Source: Chitinophagaceae bacterium
Lineage (GTDB): Bacteria; Bacteroidota; Bacteroidia; Chitinophagales; Chitinophagaceae
Length of the DNA stretch: 64,000 nucleotides
Assembly (NCBI GenBank): GCA_016706055.1
Contig: JADJKL010000006.1
Coordinates: forward strand, 186,001 to 250,000
Reading direction: 5' to 3'
Position 1 is the stretch's first letter; the number at the start of each line of letters is the position of its first letter. The notes beneath the pieces were generated by a model. It had not been told where the DNA came from. It was given only the letters and a program-made list of their open reading frames with translations, and made no database searches. This document shows, piece by piece, positions 9,679 through 17,755 of the stretch. The position numbers were made by a program, and so were the translations under genes.

Positions 9679-11703
9679 TTATTTCGTACCTGGTTTTGCC
9701 GCTGATGGGGTTGGTGTTTTCCCTGCAGCTGGAGTTGGTGTTTTCCCTGTACTGAATGAAAGAGGAACACTGCTTCCCGCAGGTGAAATTCTTATATACC
9801 CCTGCATCTCTTGGTGTAATGCAGAGCAGAAGTCTGTACAATAGAAAGGATACATACCTGATTTTTCCGGAACCCATTTTAATGTTTGGGTTTCTCCTGG
9901 CATCACTAATAATTCAGAATTGTTAGCTCCTTTAACTGCAAAACCATGTGGCACATCCCAATCCTGTTCAAGATTTGTAAGGTGAAAGTATACCTCATCA
10001 CCAACCCTTACTCCTTCAATATTATCGGGGTTAAAGTGTGAACGAATAGCAGTTATGTTAATATGTACTTTGTTACCATCTCTTGTAACCTTCGCCTGTC
10101 CTTCACCTTTTGATACGTATGGATGTTCGCTTTCCTCAATTTTAAAAAACTTCACAGATTTTTTAGAAATTAATCCTGCGGGAGCTGCCTGAGCATAATG
10201 TGGTTCACCAATGGTAGGGAAGTCAAGAATCAATTTCATTTTTTCTCCGCTGATATCATACAGCTGTGCACTTTGTGCTAACTCTGGACCTGTAGGCAAG
10301 TATCTGTCTTTTGTAATTTTATTATAGGCAACCAAATATTTTCCAAAAGGTTTTCTACTGTCTCCACCTGGCACCATTAAATGTCCAACAGAATAGTAAG
10401 TTGGTACTCTATCAATAATTTCTAAGCTCTTAACATTCCATTTTACTATTTCAGAAGATACAAACATAGAAGTATAAGCATTGCCCTTATCGTCGAACTC
10501 TGTATGTAAAGGGCCAAGACCTGGTTTTTTTACTTCACCATGTAATGCTGCTTCATATTTAATAACAGGAATACCTTCGTAATCGCCATCAAAAGCTTTA
10601 TCTGCAATGGCTTTTTGTAATTTAGTAAAAGAGAAAACAGGTACTAAAGCAGCCAACTTTCCGCTTCCTACTATATACTCACCTGTAGGATCTACATCGC
10701 AACCGTGTGGAGATTTTGGACAAGGAATAAGATAAACCATATCAGCCAGTTCTTTTGAATCTAATATTGTAATTTCTGTTTCAATTTTAGAAGTAGCACT
10801 GTGTGTTTTATCGCTATAAGTATTATGTGCATAGCGAACGGCTTGTTTTCTTCCCTTACCTGCTTTCAGATATTCTTCAGCTTTTTTCCAGTTAACCGCC
10901 ATAATAAAATCCTTATCTCTCTGAGAAGCATTTACTTCCAATAATGTATTTGCCTGCTCTGAATTATAACAAGAGAAGAAGAACCATCCATGACTGTTTC
11001 CTTTACCGGCATGGCTCAGGTCAAAGTTTACACCAGGAGTTCGTATCTGAAATGCAATATTCATATTTCCACTAACAGAATCCACTTTAATGAAGCTTAC
11101 GTTGCCTTTAAAGTTTTGCTTGTAAGAGTCAATTGGCACATCGCCATTTGCATCATCTGGAGGAATACTGAAACGAGTACCTGCCACTACATATTCTGTG
11201 CTTTGGGTTACAAAAGCAGAAGAGTGATTACCAGCACTATTCGGAATTTCTAAAATTTCTGCAGTGCGGAATGTTGTTAAATCAATACGGGCAATACGAG
11301 GTGTATTGTTTCCATTGATAAATACCCAACGTCCATCAACTTCGCCATTTGTTTGCGACATTTCGGGGTGGTGAGCATCATCCCATGGAACAAAGCCATG
11401 AGAAGTGTTCAACATTGGTTTTGTTTCTTCACTAAAGCCCCATCCTTTTTCAGGATCGGTTGAAAAAACAGGTATTACTCTTAATAACCTGCCTGATGGC
11501 AATCCATAAACAGCCATTTGGCCACTAAAGCCGCCAGAAACGAAATTGTAAAATTCGTCATATTTTCCAGGGGCTACATAAGCTTTAGCTGCATCACCTG
11601 TGGCAGCTGATTGTGTTCCTTTTGGCTTACAACTTTCCATAAAAAAGAAAGCGAAAGCTGCAATAAACAAGTATTGCAATTGTTTTGGTTGGAAGATTTT
11701 CAT
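9679..11703 (-). CDS. nosZ: Nitrous-oxide reductase NosZ, clade II (Sec-exported)
   Basis: Periplasmic multicopper enzyme reducing N2O to N2, 674 residues. The N terminus is a Sec/lipoprotein signal without a twin-arginine motif, with the lipobox cysteine at residue 25 (FMESC). This is the clade II hallmark. CuZ ligands are visible in DDAHHPEMS, GNHSS, KSPHGCDV, LGPLHTEFD and GEPHYAQA. The C-terminal cupredoxin domain holds the CuA site in MYPFYCTDFCSALHQEMQGY. The last ~25 residues are a Pro/Thr/Ala-rich tail with two GKTPTP repeats. A c-type cytochrome gene precedes it by 29 bp and the accessory genes follow. The frame is intact. Confidence 0.97.
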   Translation of the reverse strand: MKIFQPKQLQYLFIAAFAFFFMESCKPKGTQSAATGDAAKAYVAPGKYDEFYNFVSGGFSGQMAVYGLPSGRLLRVIPVFSTDPEKGWGFSEETKPMLNTSHGFVPWDDAHHPEMSQTNGEVDGRWVFINGNNTPRIARIDLTTFRTAEILEIPNSAGNHSSAFVTQSTEYVVAGTRFSIPPDDANGDVPIDSYKQNFKGNVSFIKVDSVSGNMNIAFQIRTPGVNFDLSHAGKGNSHGWFFFSCYNSEQANTLLEVNASQRDKDFIMAVNWKKAEEYLKAGKGRKQAVRYAHNTYSDKTHSATSKIETEITILDSKELADMVYLIPCPKSPHGCDVDPTGEYIVGSGKLAALVPVFSFTKLQKAIADKAFDGDYEGIPVIKYEAALHGEVKKPGLGPLHTEFDDKGNAYTSMFVSSEIVKWNVKSLEIIDRVPTYYSVGHLMVPGGDSRKPFGKYLVAYNKITKDRYLPTGPELAQSAQLYDISGEKMKLILDFPTIGEPHYAQAAPAGLISKKSVKFFKIEESEHPYVSKGEGQAKVTRDGNKVHINITAIRSHFNPDNIEGVRVGDEVYFHLTNLEQDWDVPHGFAVKGANNSELLVMPGETQTLKWVPEKSGMYPFYCTDFCSALHQEMQGYIRISPAGSSVPLSFSTGKTPTPAAGKTPTPSAAKPGTK

Positions 11704-11732
11704 TTGTTATTCTTTATAGATTAAAATTGAAA

Positions 11733-12201
11733 TTATTTCTCGCCGTCATTATAGCGCATAAACTCTACAACACTTCTTGCATCTGCAGTAGTAATATTTT
11801 GATTAGGCATACGAACCATACACAGCTCAAGCAGTTTTTGAGCTTCCGGATCTGTTTCAAGCATCATTTCTACATTGGTTATCATATTCATAATCCAAAG
11901 AGGTTTTCTTGTTTTTGTAACATCTTTCCAGCCTGGCCCTACCAATTTTTCCTCTGTAAGTTTGTGACATGCCTGGCACTTTAATTCATAAATGCCTTTT
12001 CCAGTGGATACCATTGTCTGGTCTAATGGTGTTCCAAGAGTAATGTCGCTTTCCTTTAATTCTGTACCATGCGTTTCAGGTTGATTTTAGTCAATTCCTC
12101 TTTATCAAGCTCTTTGGCATTTTCTTAACACCCTCTTGACAGGAAATAAAGAAAAGACCGGTTGAAAAGAAAAGTACAGTGAGAAGTTTTGCCATTTTCA
12201 T
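11733..12201 (-). CDS. Nos-associated c-type cytochrome lipoprotein (two frameshifts)
   Basis: First gene of the nos operon. A small monoheme cytochrome (CQACHK site) with a C-terminal Met region (CMVRMPNQN), a plausible electron donor to NosZ. The start is the ATG at 12201, giving a signal peptide and lipobox FFISC. The frame then breaks twice, near 12125 and 12075, each equal to one missing base. Restoring them gives about 156 residues, with NAKELDKEELTKINL and HGTELKESDITLGTPLDQT joining the leader to the heme domain. The frame from 12014 alone would lack the signal peptide. Small cytochromes in front of nosZ are typical of clade II clusters. Confidence 0.82.
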
Positions 12202-12251
12202 GTTGATTTTTTTTATTAGTGATTAAAAGACATCAGTATCTTTTATGGGGT

Positions 12252-12316
12252 CAAAAGTATTTGAGGGCACCTTTATAAGTCATGACCATCATCAAAGAAT
12301 AAAATGACATTAGTCA
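12252..12316 (-). promoter_or_regulatory. nos operon promoter with two tandem TGA-N6-TCA boxes
   Basis: The -10 element TACTTTTG on the minus strand (12252-12259) is preceded by TGACCATCATCA (12283-12294) at exactly 23 nt and TGACATTAGTCA (12305-12316) at exactly 45 nt. The boxes are thus 22 bp apart, two helical turns, on the same DNA face. The predicted start near 12245 gives a 44-nt leader. It is the only promoter here that carries both spacings. The divergent Rrf2 gene begins 35 bp beyond the distal box, so the boxes may also affect it. Confidence 0.7.
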
Positions 12317-12350
12317 GTTTATTCTCAACCTCTAAAAGGCATGTTTGCGT

Positions 12351-12791
12351 ATGATTTTTTCAAAAACATTTGGCTATGCTCTTAGAGGTGTACTGTATGT
12401 CGCTATGCTGCGTGAAGATAAGGAGAGAATCCAACTGGACGAAATTGCTGAGCAATTATCTGTTCCCCGTCATTTTTTAGGAAATGTGATGAAAAAATTA
12501 GTGAAAGCAGGAGTAATTAATTCTAAAAAAGGACCCTATGGTGGTTTTTATGTTAATGATAGGACAAGTGAATTTACATTATTGCAATTAAAAGAATTTA
12601 CCGGCGAAGTTGAGGATTTTGATATATGTGTGCTAAGGTTTCGAAAATGTAATTCTGCGAATCCATGTCCAATGCATAATCAGGTAGAGTCGTTAAGGAG
12701 GAAATGGCAGGAATTACTTGCATCTACTACAATTGGTGATTTATTAAGGAAGAACGAACCAGATTTTATTAAAAGCATATCGGTTATCTAA
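12351..12791 (+). CDS. Rrf2-family transcription regulator, NsrR-like
   Basis: Divergent from the nos operon. About 146 residues from the ATG at 12351; a TTG at 12345 is possible but MIFSKTFGYALRG is the usual Rrf2 start. A winged helix (IQLDEIAEQLSVPRHFLGNVMKKLVKAGVI...KGPYGGF) is followed by three cysteines spaced C-x6-C-x5-C (CVLRFRKCNSANPC). This is the Fe-S ligand set of NO- or redox-sensing Rrf2 proteins such as NsrR. Placement beside nos and ric genes supports an NO-responsive role. The binding target is not shown by the sequence. Confidence 0.85.
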   Translation: MIFSKTFGYALRGVLYVAMLREDKERIQLDEIAEQLSVPRHFLGNVMKKLVKAGVINSKKGPYGGFYVNDRTSEFTLLQLKEFTGEVEDFDICVLRFRKCNSANPCPMHNQVESLRRKWQELLASTTIGDLLRKNEPDFIKSISVI

Positions 12792-12808
12792 TTTTTTAGA
12801 AGCAAGAC

Positions 12809-12851
12809 TGATGTAAGTCATGATTTATATATTTCCATCTTTTTTAATTTG
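12809..12851 (+). promoter_or_regulatory. ric promoter: TGA-N6-TCA box 23 nt before a -10 element
   Basis: TGATGTAAGTCA (12809-12820) is followed after exactly 23 nt by TTAATTTG (12844-12851), a TAnnTTTG-like -10 with T for A at position 2. The predicted start near 12858 gives a 10-nt leader before the ric ATG at 12868. The spacing corresponds to a class II (-41) activator site. Confidence 0.6.
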
Positions 12852-12867
12852 CCATAAGTTTTAATTT

Positions 12868-13617
12868 ATGTTTTTACAACCTTTTCAGATAAGCCGAAAA
12901 TCATTAGTTGCTGATATAGTTGCAAATGATTATCGTACAGCAGAAGTTTTTCGTAAACATGGAATAGGCTATTGCTGTGGCGGCAAATGGCCGATGGAAA
13001 TTGCTTGCGAAATGCAAGGTGTAAATTCAGAAGTGCTACAGAAAGAACTGGAAATAGCGACCCGTACCAACCAACTCTCCAATCTGTTAGATTTTGCGGA
13101 TTGTGATACGGATTTTGTGATAGATTATATTGTTAATGTACATCACCGATATTTAAAAAAATCGTTAAGTACTACTCAGGAAATGTTAGTTGATTTTACA
13201 AATGAACATGTTAAGAAGTTTACTTATTTGAATGAAGTTGAGAGCCAATTTGATATACTGGTAAATGAGTTGAATACAGCTTTGCAGCAGGAAGAGGAAG
13301 TTATATTTCCATATATCCGCCATCTGGCTCATGCATATAAGCATAAAGAACCTTATGCGGCTTTGCTGATAAAAACATTACGTAAGCCTTTAGCTGATAC
13401 AATGGGTAATGGGCATGAAACTGTATCAGGAATCATCATGTCAATCAGAAAACTTACCGGAAATTATATACCACCAGAAAAAGTGTGTATCAGTCATAAA
13501 GTTGTTATGGCTAAATTAAAAGAATTGGATAATGACCTTATGCAACATTTAAATCTTGAGCAATCTATTCTTATTCCTAGAGCAATTGCCATTGAGCAGG
13601 AATTAGTAGGAACATAG
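12868..13617 (+). CDS. ric: Iron-sulfur cluster repair di-iron protein (Ric/ScdA), intact copy
   Basis: Cytoplasmic repair of nitrosatively damaged Fe-S clusters; 249 residues, full family length. The N-terminal DUF542 domain has YCCGGKWPMEIACEM. The hemerythrin-like four-helix domain carries the di-iron ligands in VHHRYLKK, NEHVKKF, EEEVIFPYIRHL, GHETVSG and HLNLEQSILIPRA. It stands 76 bp after the Rrf2 gene but has its own promoter box. It differs strongly from the frameshifted copy at 4864, so the two are paralogues rather than a recent duplication. Confidence 0.93.
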   Translation: MFLQPFQISRKSLVADIVANDYRTAEVFRKHGIGYCCGGKWPMEIACEMQGVNSEVLQKELEIATRTNQLSNLLDFADCDTDFVIDYIVNVHHRYLKKSLSTTQEMLVDFTNEHVKKFTYLNEVESQFDILVNELNTALQQEEEVIFPYIRHLAHAYKHKEPYAALLIKTLRKPLADTMGNGHETVSGIIMSIRKLTGNYIPPEKVCISHKVVMAKLKELDNDLMQHLNLEQSILIPRAIAIEQELVGT

Positions 13618-13628
13618 ATTCTTATATT

Positions 13629-14456
13629 TTACTCATGCAAACACATTACAGGAATATGTGATTGAAAGATTAGTTGTTTTGTACTGCTTGGTTTAAAAAT
13701 GCCATCTAAAAGTTTGTGTTTTTTAGGAATGGCAATTATTAAATCCATATTATTTTTTTCAGCAAAATCATTGATTCCGTCTTCAACATCAGGGTGATTA
13801 ATAAACTGATATGTTGGATTAATGTCTTTCAGGAGATCATGCAGTTTGAAAGTCTGTTCAGGCGTTTCTGGGCGAAAATCTTTATTGTTATTATCAACAT
13901 TTAGGATATGGAGTTCAGCACCAAATACACTTACCATCTCTTTGATCAGATCTACCGGCGTAGTTTCTCTCACTTCTTTAAAATCACAAGCAAATCCTAT
14001 TTTTTTAATGCCGCTTCCATATTCTTTTCCCGGCGGTACACAAATTACCGGCCATGAAAGATGGCGAATAGCTGTTAAAGTAGTGCTTCCGAACAATAGG
14101 TTTTCAATGCCGCTTTTCCCTTTTGATCCCATAACAACAACAAAAGGTTTTACAGTATTGCAGATGTCTTCCAATTCATCAACGGTGTTGCCCATTCTGC
14201 TTTCAATACGAATTTTTATTTTTCCGGACGTAATATGTTCAAGACTTGTTTTTAAATCTGTCAATTCAGCTTCACTGGCTTTTCTCATTTCTTCTATAGA
14301 AATCATTGCAACCGGAACTTCTGAGTATGATACAGGAATTGTATAAATATTCACCAAAAGAATTTCTGCATTAACGGCAATTGCCATATCGGCAGCATAA
14401 TTGGTGGCATTTAAAGCTACAGGCGAAAAATCGGTTGGGACAATTATCGTTTTCAT
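13629..14456 (-). CDS. Universal stress protein, tandem UspA domains
   Basis: 275 residues with two Usp folds. The first begins KTIIVPTDFSPVALNATNYAADMA and ends with the nucleotide-binding signature GSKGKSGIENLLFGSTT, a clear G-2x-G-9x-G-(S/T) type motif that suggests ATP binding. The second domain (about residues 150-275) is degenerate. The gene is convergent with ric and has a TGA-N6-TCA promoter box upstream. Tandem Usp proteins are frequently part of oxygen-limitation regulons. Confidence 0.9.
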   Translation of the reverse strand: MKTIIVPTDFSPVALNATNYAADMAIAVNAEILLVNIYTIPVSYSEVPVAMISIEEMRKASEAELTDLKTSLEHITSGKIKIRIESRMGNTVDELEDICNTVKPFVVVMGSKGKSGIENLLFGSTTLTAIRHLSWPVICVPPGKEYGSGIKKIGFACDFKEVRETTPVDLIKEMVSVFGAELHILNVDNNNKDFRPETPEQTFKLHDLLKDINPTYQFINHPDVEDGINDFAEKNNMDLIIAIPKKHKLLDGIFKPSSTKQLIFQSHIPVMCLHE

Positions 14457-14475
14457 TTCATTAAAGTTTAGGAAT

Positions 14476-14518
14476 ACAAGGTAAGGTTGTTATTCTAAAA
14501 TATGACTGACTGAAATCA
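14476..14518 (-). promoter_or_regulatory. usp promoter: TGA-N6-TCA box 23 nt before a -10 element
   Basis: On the plus strand the box reads TGACTGAAATCA (14507-14518). On the minus strand it is followed after exactly 23 nt by TACCTTGT (14476-14483), a partial match to TAnnTTTG. The predicted start near 14469 gives a 13-nt leader to the ATG at 14456. Confidence 0.6.
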
Positions 14519-14584
14519 TTAACTTAAATGATGATAATTAAATAACACAACTCTGAATAGACGGTTAAAAATCATATACCAAAA

Positions 14585-14627
14585 TGACTATCCTCAATCA
14601 GCCATAAAGAATCATGTAATAGATTCG
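14585..14627 (+). promoter_or_regulatory. DUF2892 gene promoter: TGA-N6-TCA box 23 nt before a -10 element
   Basis: TGACTATCCTCA (14585-14596) is the weakest box, with only TGA and TCA conserved. Even so, TAGATTCG (14620-14627), close to TAnnTTTG, begins exactly 23 nt after it. The predicted start near 14634 gives a 13-nt leader to the ATG at 14647. Confidence 0.5.
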
Positions 14628-14646
14628 TTCAATAAAATATAATTTT

Positions 14647-14859
14647 ATGAAACTGAACATGTCATCTACCGATCGTATTGCCCGCCTTTTAATTGTAGCA
14701 ATTCTAGTTACTCTATATTTTACAGGCACGGTAACAGGTATTTTGGGCTATGTGCTGCTTGCTGTAGGCGCTATTTTCTTGCTTACAAGCATTATTGGAT
14801 TCTGTCCGTTATATACATTGTTTGGAATTAGCACCTGTAAAATAAAGAAACAGGAGTAA
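14647..14859 (+). CDS. DUF2892 (YgaP-like) small membrane protein
   Basis: 70 residues. An amphipathic N terminus (STDRIARLLIVA) leads into two membrane helices, about residues 11-29 and 33-52, and ends with GFCPLYTLFGISTCKI. The R/D-R-x-x-R start, two helices and the CPLY...GxxTC ending define DUF2892. Members often accompany rhodanese or sulfur/redox genes, but the biochemical role is unknown. Its location between usp and a two-component system, with its own box, suggests it belongs to the same regulon. Confidence 0.85.
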   Translation: MKLNMSSTDRIARLLIVAILVTLYFTGTVTGILGYVLLAVGAIFLLTSIIGFCPLYTLFGISTCKIKKQE

Positions 14860-14963
14860 CGCTGTATAGCTCAATCTGATAGTTTAAATAAATTTAAAGG
14901 CAGAAAGTTCTTTTACTTTCCGCTTGATAATTTGCTTTCTTTGCAGATTAATATTGCAGCAAT

Positions 14964-16190
14964 ATGCTAGATCAGGTACACATGACCTCTTTGTTTGAAA
15001 ATGCAACGGAGGGAATTATTTTGACAAATGGAAAAGGAATAATTGTGGTGGCGAACCCAGCTGCTGAAAATATGTTTGGATATGACAAAGATGAATTGAT
15101 CGATCTGCCAATTGAAATCCTGATTCCTGAAAAATTTAAACCCAGCCATCATCAACACAGAGAAGGGTTTTATAATAAGCCATCGAACAGAACAATGGGT
15201 CATGGTCGTGACCTTTATGGCAAAAAAAAAGATAGAAGCAATTTGCCGGTAGAAATAAGCCTTAGTCATTATAAAAGAGATGGAGAAACTTTTGTAATTG
15301 CATTTATTGTTGATATTACAGAAAGAAAACAAATTGAAGGCAGAATGCTTCAACAAAAAGCTGAGTTGGAAAAAATTACGGAAAAGATTAGACAGCTGAA
15401 TGCTGAACTAGAGATAAAAGTGGAAGAAAGAACATTGATTCTTAAAGAAGCATTACAAAAGCTGGAACAATCTCAGGAAGAACTAAGCGGTGCTCTCGAT
15501 AAAGAACGACAATTGAACGAGATTAAAAGTCGGTTCGTTTCCATGGCATCTCATGAATTCAGAACACCACTTACAACAGTTTTATCTTCAGCCTCACTTA
15601 TATCAAAATACACATCTGGTGAGGATCAGGAAAAAAGAGATAAGCATATACTGCGCATAAAAAATTCAGTAAATAACTTGAATGATATTTTGGAGGACTT
15701 TTTATCACTCGGTAAATTGAATGAAGGGAAATTAGATGCTACCCCAGAAGAAGTAAATCTTAAGGAATTAATTGCTGATACAGTCGATGAAATGAAGGCA
15801 ATTGTTAAGAAAGATCAGTACTTTGAATTAGAATGTACTGGGAATTGCGATGGATTTACTGATAAGAAATTATTCAGAAACATAATGATAAACTTGGTGA
15901 GTAATGCTGTTAAATTTTCAGACGAGGGAGCAAAAATAATTATCCGTGGAAATGTAAAAGATGGAATGGCAAGTATTTCTGTAATAGATCAGGGAATCGG
16001 AATATCAGATAAGGATAAAGAACATCTTTTTTCCAGTTTTTTCCGTGCCGCTAATGCAACGAATATACAAGGCACTGGTTTGGGATTACACATCGTAAAA
16101 AGATATGTAGATCTGCTGGGTGGAAAAGTTAGTGTGGAGAGTGAGTTAAATAGAGGAACTACTGTTAACTTTACAATACCAGTTAAATAG
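14964..16190 (+). CDS. PAS-domain sensor histidine kinase
   Basis: 408 residues with no membrane helices, so a cytoplasmic sensor. A PAS domain (about 5-122) ends in VDITERKQIE, and a coiled coil (about 125-185) links it to the HisKA box SMASHEFRTPLTTV with phospho-accepting His197. The HATPase domain follows with N-box NLVSNAVKFS, G1 DQGIGIS and G2 GTGLGLHIVKRY. The PAS F-helix region has HHQHREGF then GKKKDRSNLPVEISL, the arrangement of FixL-like PAS domains. A His is present near the FixL heme position, but this also occurs in non-heme members. It lies 8 bp upstream of its response regulator. Confidence 0.92.
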   Translation: MLDQVHMTSLFENATEGIILTNGKGIIVVANPAAENMFGYDKDELIDLPIEILIPEKFKPSHHQHREGFYNKPSNRTMGHGRDLYGKKKDRSNLPVEISLSHYKRDGETFVIAFIVDITERKQIEGRMLQQKAELEKITEKIRQLNAELEIKVEERTLILKEALQKLEQSQEELSGALDKERQLNEIKSRFVSMASHEFRTPLTTVLSSASLISKYTSGEDQEKRDKHILRIKNSVNNLNDILEDFLSLGKLNEGKLDATPEEVNLKELIADTVDEMKAIVKKDQYFELECTGNCDGFTDKKLFRNIMINLVSNAVKFSDEGAKIIIRGNVKDGMASISVIDQGIGISDKDKEHLFSSFFRAANATNIQGTGLGLHIVKRYVDLLGGKVSVESELNRGTTVNFTIPVK

Positions 16191-16198
16191 GATAAAAA

Positions 16199-17254
16199 AT
16201 GAAATCAGTTTTAGTTATAGATGACAATCAAGATATAAGAGAGAATACAGCAGAAATTCTTGAACTGGCAGGTTACAAAACATTTACTGCCGAAAATGGG
16301 AAAAGAGGAGTGGAAGTTGCTTTGAAAGAAAGGCCAGATGTAATTGTGTGTGATATTATGATGCCGGAACTGGATGGATATGGTGTGCTTCATTTATTGC
16401 GAAAAAATGAGCAGACAGAAAAAATTCCTTTTGTATTTCTTACTGCGAAAACCGAAAGAAGTGATTTCAGAAAAGGGATGGAGATGGGTGCAGACGATTA
16501 TATCACCAAGCCATTTGAGGATATTGAATTGCTGAATGCCATTGAAATAAGATTGAAGAAGGCCGCAGTATTGGATACTAAATATGCCCCTTCTCAGGAG
16601 GGAATAAATGAATTTATTAAGGATGTAAAGAAATCAGGACTAATTAGTCAGTTGGCAGATCAATATGATGTTGAGAATTATACAAAAAAACAAACGCTTT
16701 ATCAGGAAACAAAACGGCCACGGTTTCTTTATTATCTTGTAAATGGGAAAGTGAAAGGGTTTAAGACGCATGAAGATGGGAAAGAATATATCACGGATCT
16801 GTTTAGTGAAGGCGATTTTATAGGTTATCCGGCTTTAATTGAGGATAAAAATTATGATGATTCAGCAGTTGTGATGGAAGAGTCGGAAATTATGCAGATA
16901 CCAAAAGAAGACTTTTTACAGATGATTTATAGTAATATGGATGTGGCTGCTAAGTTTATCAGAATTATTACACAAAATGTAAAAGAGAAGGAAGAAAGAT
17001 TGCTAAGCCTAGCGTATAGTTCTCTTAGAAAAAGAGTGGCTAAAGCTTTGATTGATATCCAGGCAAAATTTAATGCGGAAGGCCCTGATAAGCCTCTGGC
17101 AATTTCTAGAGAAGATTTTGCACATTATGTAGGCACTGCCACTGAATCGCTGATAAGAACATTGAGCGATTTTAAGTCTGAAAAACTTATTACAATAAAA
17201 GAAGGTAAAATTTCAATTATAAATTCTGAAAAGCTGAATAACCTACTTTATTAG
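16199..17254 (+). CDS. Response regulator with receiver and CRP/FNR-type DNA-binding domains
   Basis: 351 residues. The receiver domain (1-120) holds the acidic pair DD, phospho-accepting Asp52 (VCDIMMPELDG), Thr in FLTAK and Lys in ITKPFED. A cNMP-binding-like beta-roll (about 150-260) follows, with GEGDFIGYPALI-like residues. The C-terminal Crp-type HTH reads ISREDFAHYVGTATESLIRTL. The recognition helix keeps the Glu and Arg (E-x-x-x-R) that contact TGA half-sites in CRP and FNR. No FNR-type N-terminal cysteines are present, so signalling should come from the kinase encoded 8 bp upstream. It is the best candidate for reading the TGA-N6-TCA boxes of this region. Confidence 0.93.
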   Translation: MKSVLVIDDNQDIRENTAEILELAGYKTFTAENGKRGVEVALKERPDVIVCDIMMPELDGYGVLHLLRKNEQTEKIPFVFLTAKTERSDFRKGMEMGADDYITKPFEDIELLNAIEIRLKKAAVLDTKYAPSQEGINEFIKDVKKSGLISQLADQYDVENYTKKQTLYQETKRPRFLYYLVNGKVKGFKTHEDGKEYITDLFSEGDFIGYPALIEDKNYDDSAVVMEESEIMQIPKEDFLQMIYSNMDVAAKFIRIITQNVKEKEERLLSLAYSSLRKRVAKALIDIQAKFNAEGPDKPLAISREDFAHYVGTATESLIRTLSDFKSEKLITIKEGKISIINSEKLNNLLY

Positions 17255-17283
17255 CAGATATCTTTTTTATTTCAGGATATTAA

Positions 17284-17724
17284 TTAATGGTCGGCATCCC
17301 TTGTTAAATCAAAATCATCCGGTTTAGGATCAGTAATCTTGTTGGTAGATATTTCCCGGCCATGATTGTTTTGTTGTAGTAAAGACCAGTTGTCTGTCAT
17401 TGTTGTTTCTAACCAGAGATTTCCTGATTTTCTAAAAACTTGTACAGCCAGTTTGAATTTGTCTTTAAACAATTTTTCAAGTTCACTAACCTTCATTCTC
17501 TCCTCAATCTCAATTATATCTTCTTTAATTCCTGTTTGAGTTTCGCCTAGTTTTCTGCTTCTTGAAATAATCTGACTGGCAGAAAAATCATTACGGGCAA
17601 AAGATTTATTATTAAAAAACTCAAGTTTTAGAAATGGAAAATTATCAGTAAAATCTTTTTGTATTTCACTGATAAAACGGTCAGGTGTAATTTTCAACTG
17701 CATAGTCATTAAATTAGTAAACAT
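17284..17724 (-). CDS. Hypothetical protein, probable Hsp20-operon partner
   Basis: 146 residues (start uncertain; MQLKITPDRF at residue 8 is an alternative). Soluble, charged and without a signal peptide. N-terminal KITPDRFISEIQKDFTDNFPFLKLEFF is followed by a predicted Lys/Glu-rich helical segment, a conserved-looking SGNLWLETTMTDNWSL strand pair, and an acidic tail. I do not recognise the family. It starts 31 bp after the hsp20 stop on the same strand and has no box of its own, so it is probably cotranscribed with hsp20 and may act in the low-oxygen response. Confidence 0.75.
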   Translation of the reverse strand: MFTNLMTMQLKITPDRFISEIQKDFTDNFPFLKLEFFNNKSFARNDFSASQIISRSRKLGETQTGIKEDIIEIEERMKVSELEKLFKDKFKLAVQVFRKSGNLWLETTMTDNWSLLQQNNHGREISTNKITDPKPDDFDLTRDADH

Positions 17725-17755
17725 AAATACTGGCTTTTACCATGTTTTCGTTGGA

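Noticed and set aside
14885..14925. GAAAGT / ACTTTC hairpin after the DUF2892 gene
   Set aside because: The stem is only 6 bp with no T-run; too weak to call a terminator.
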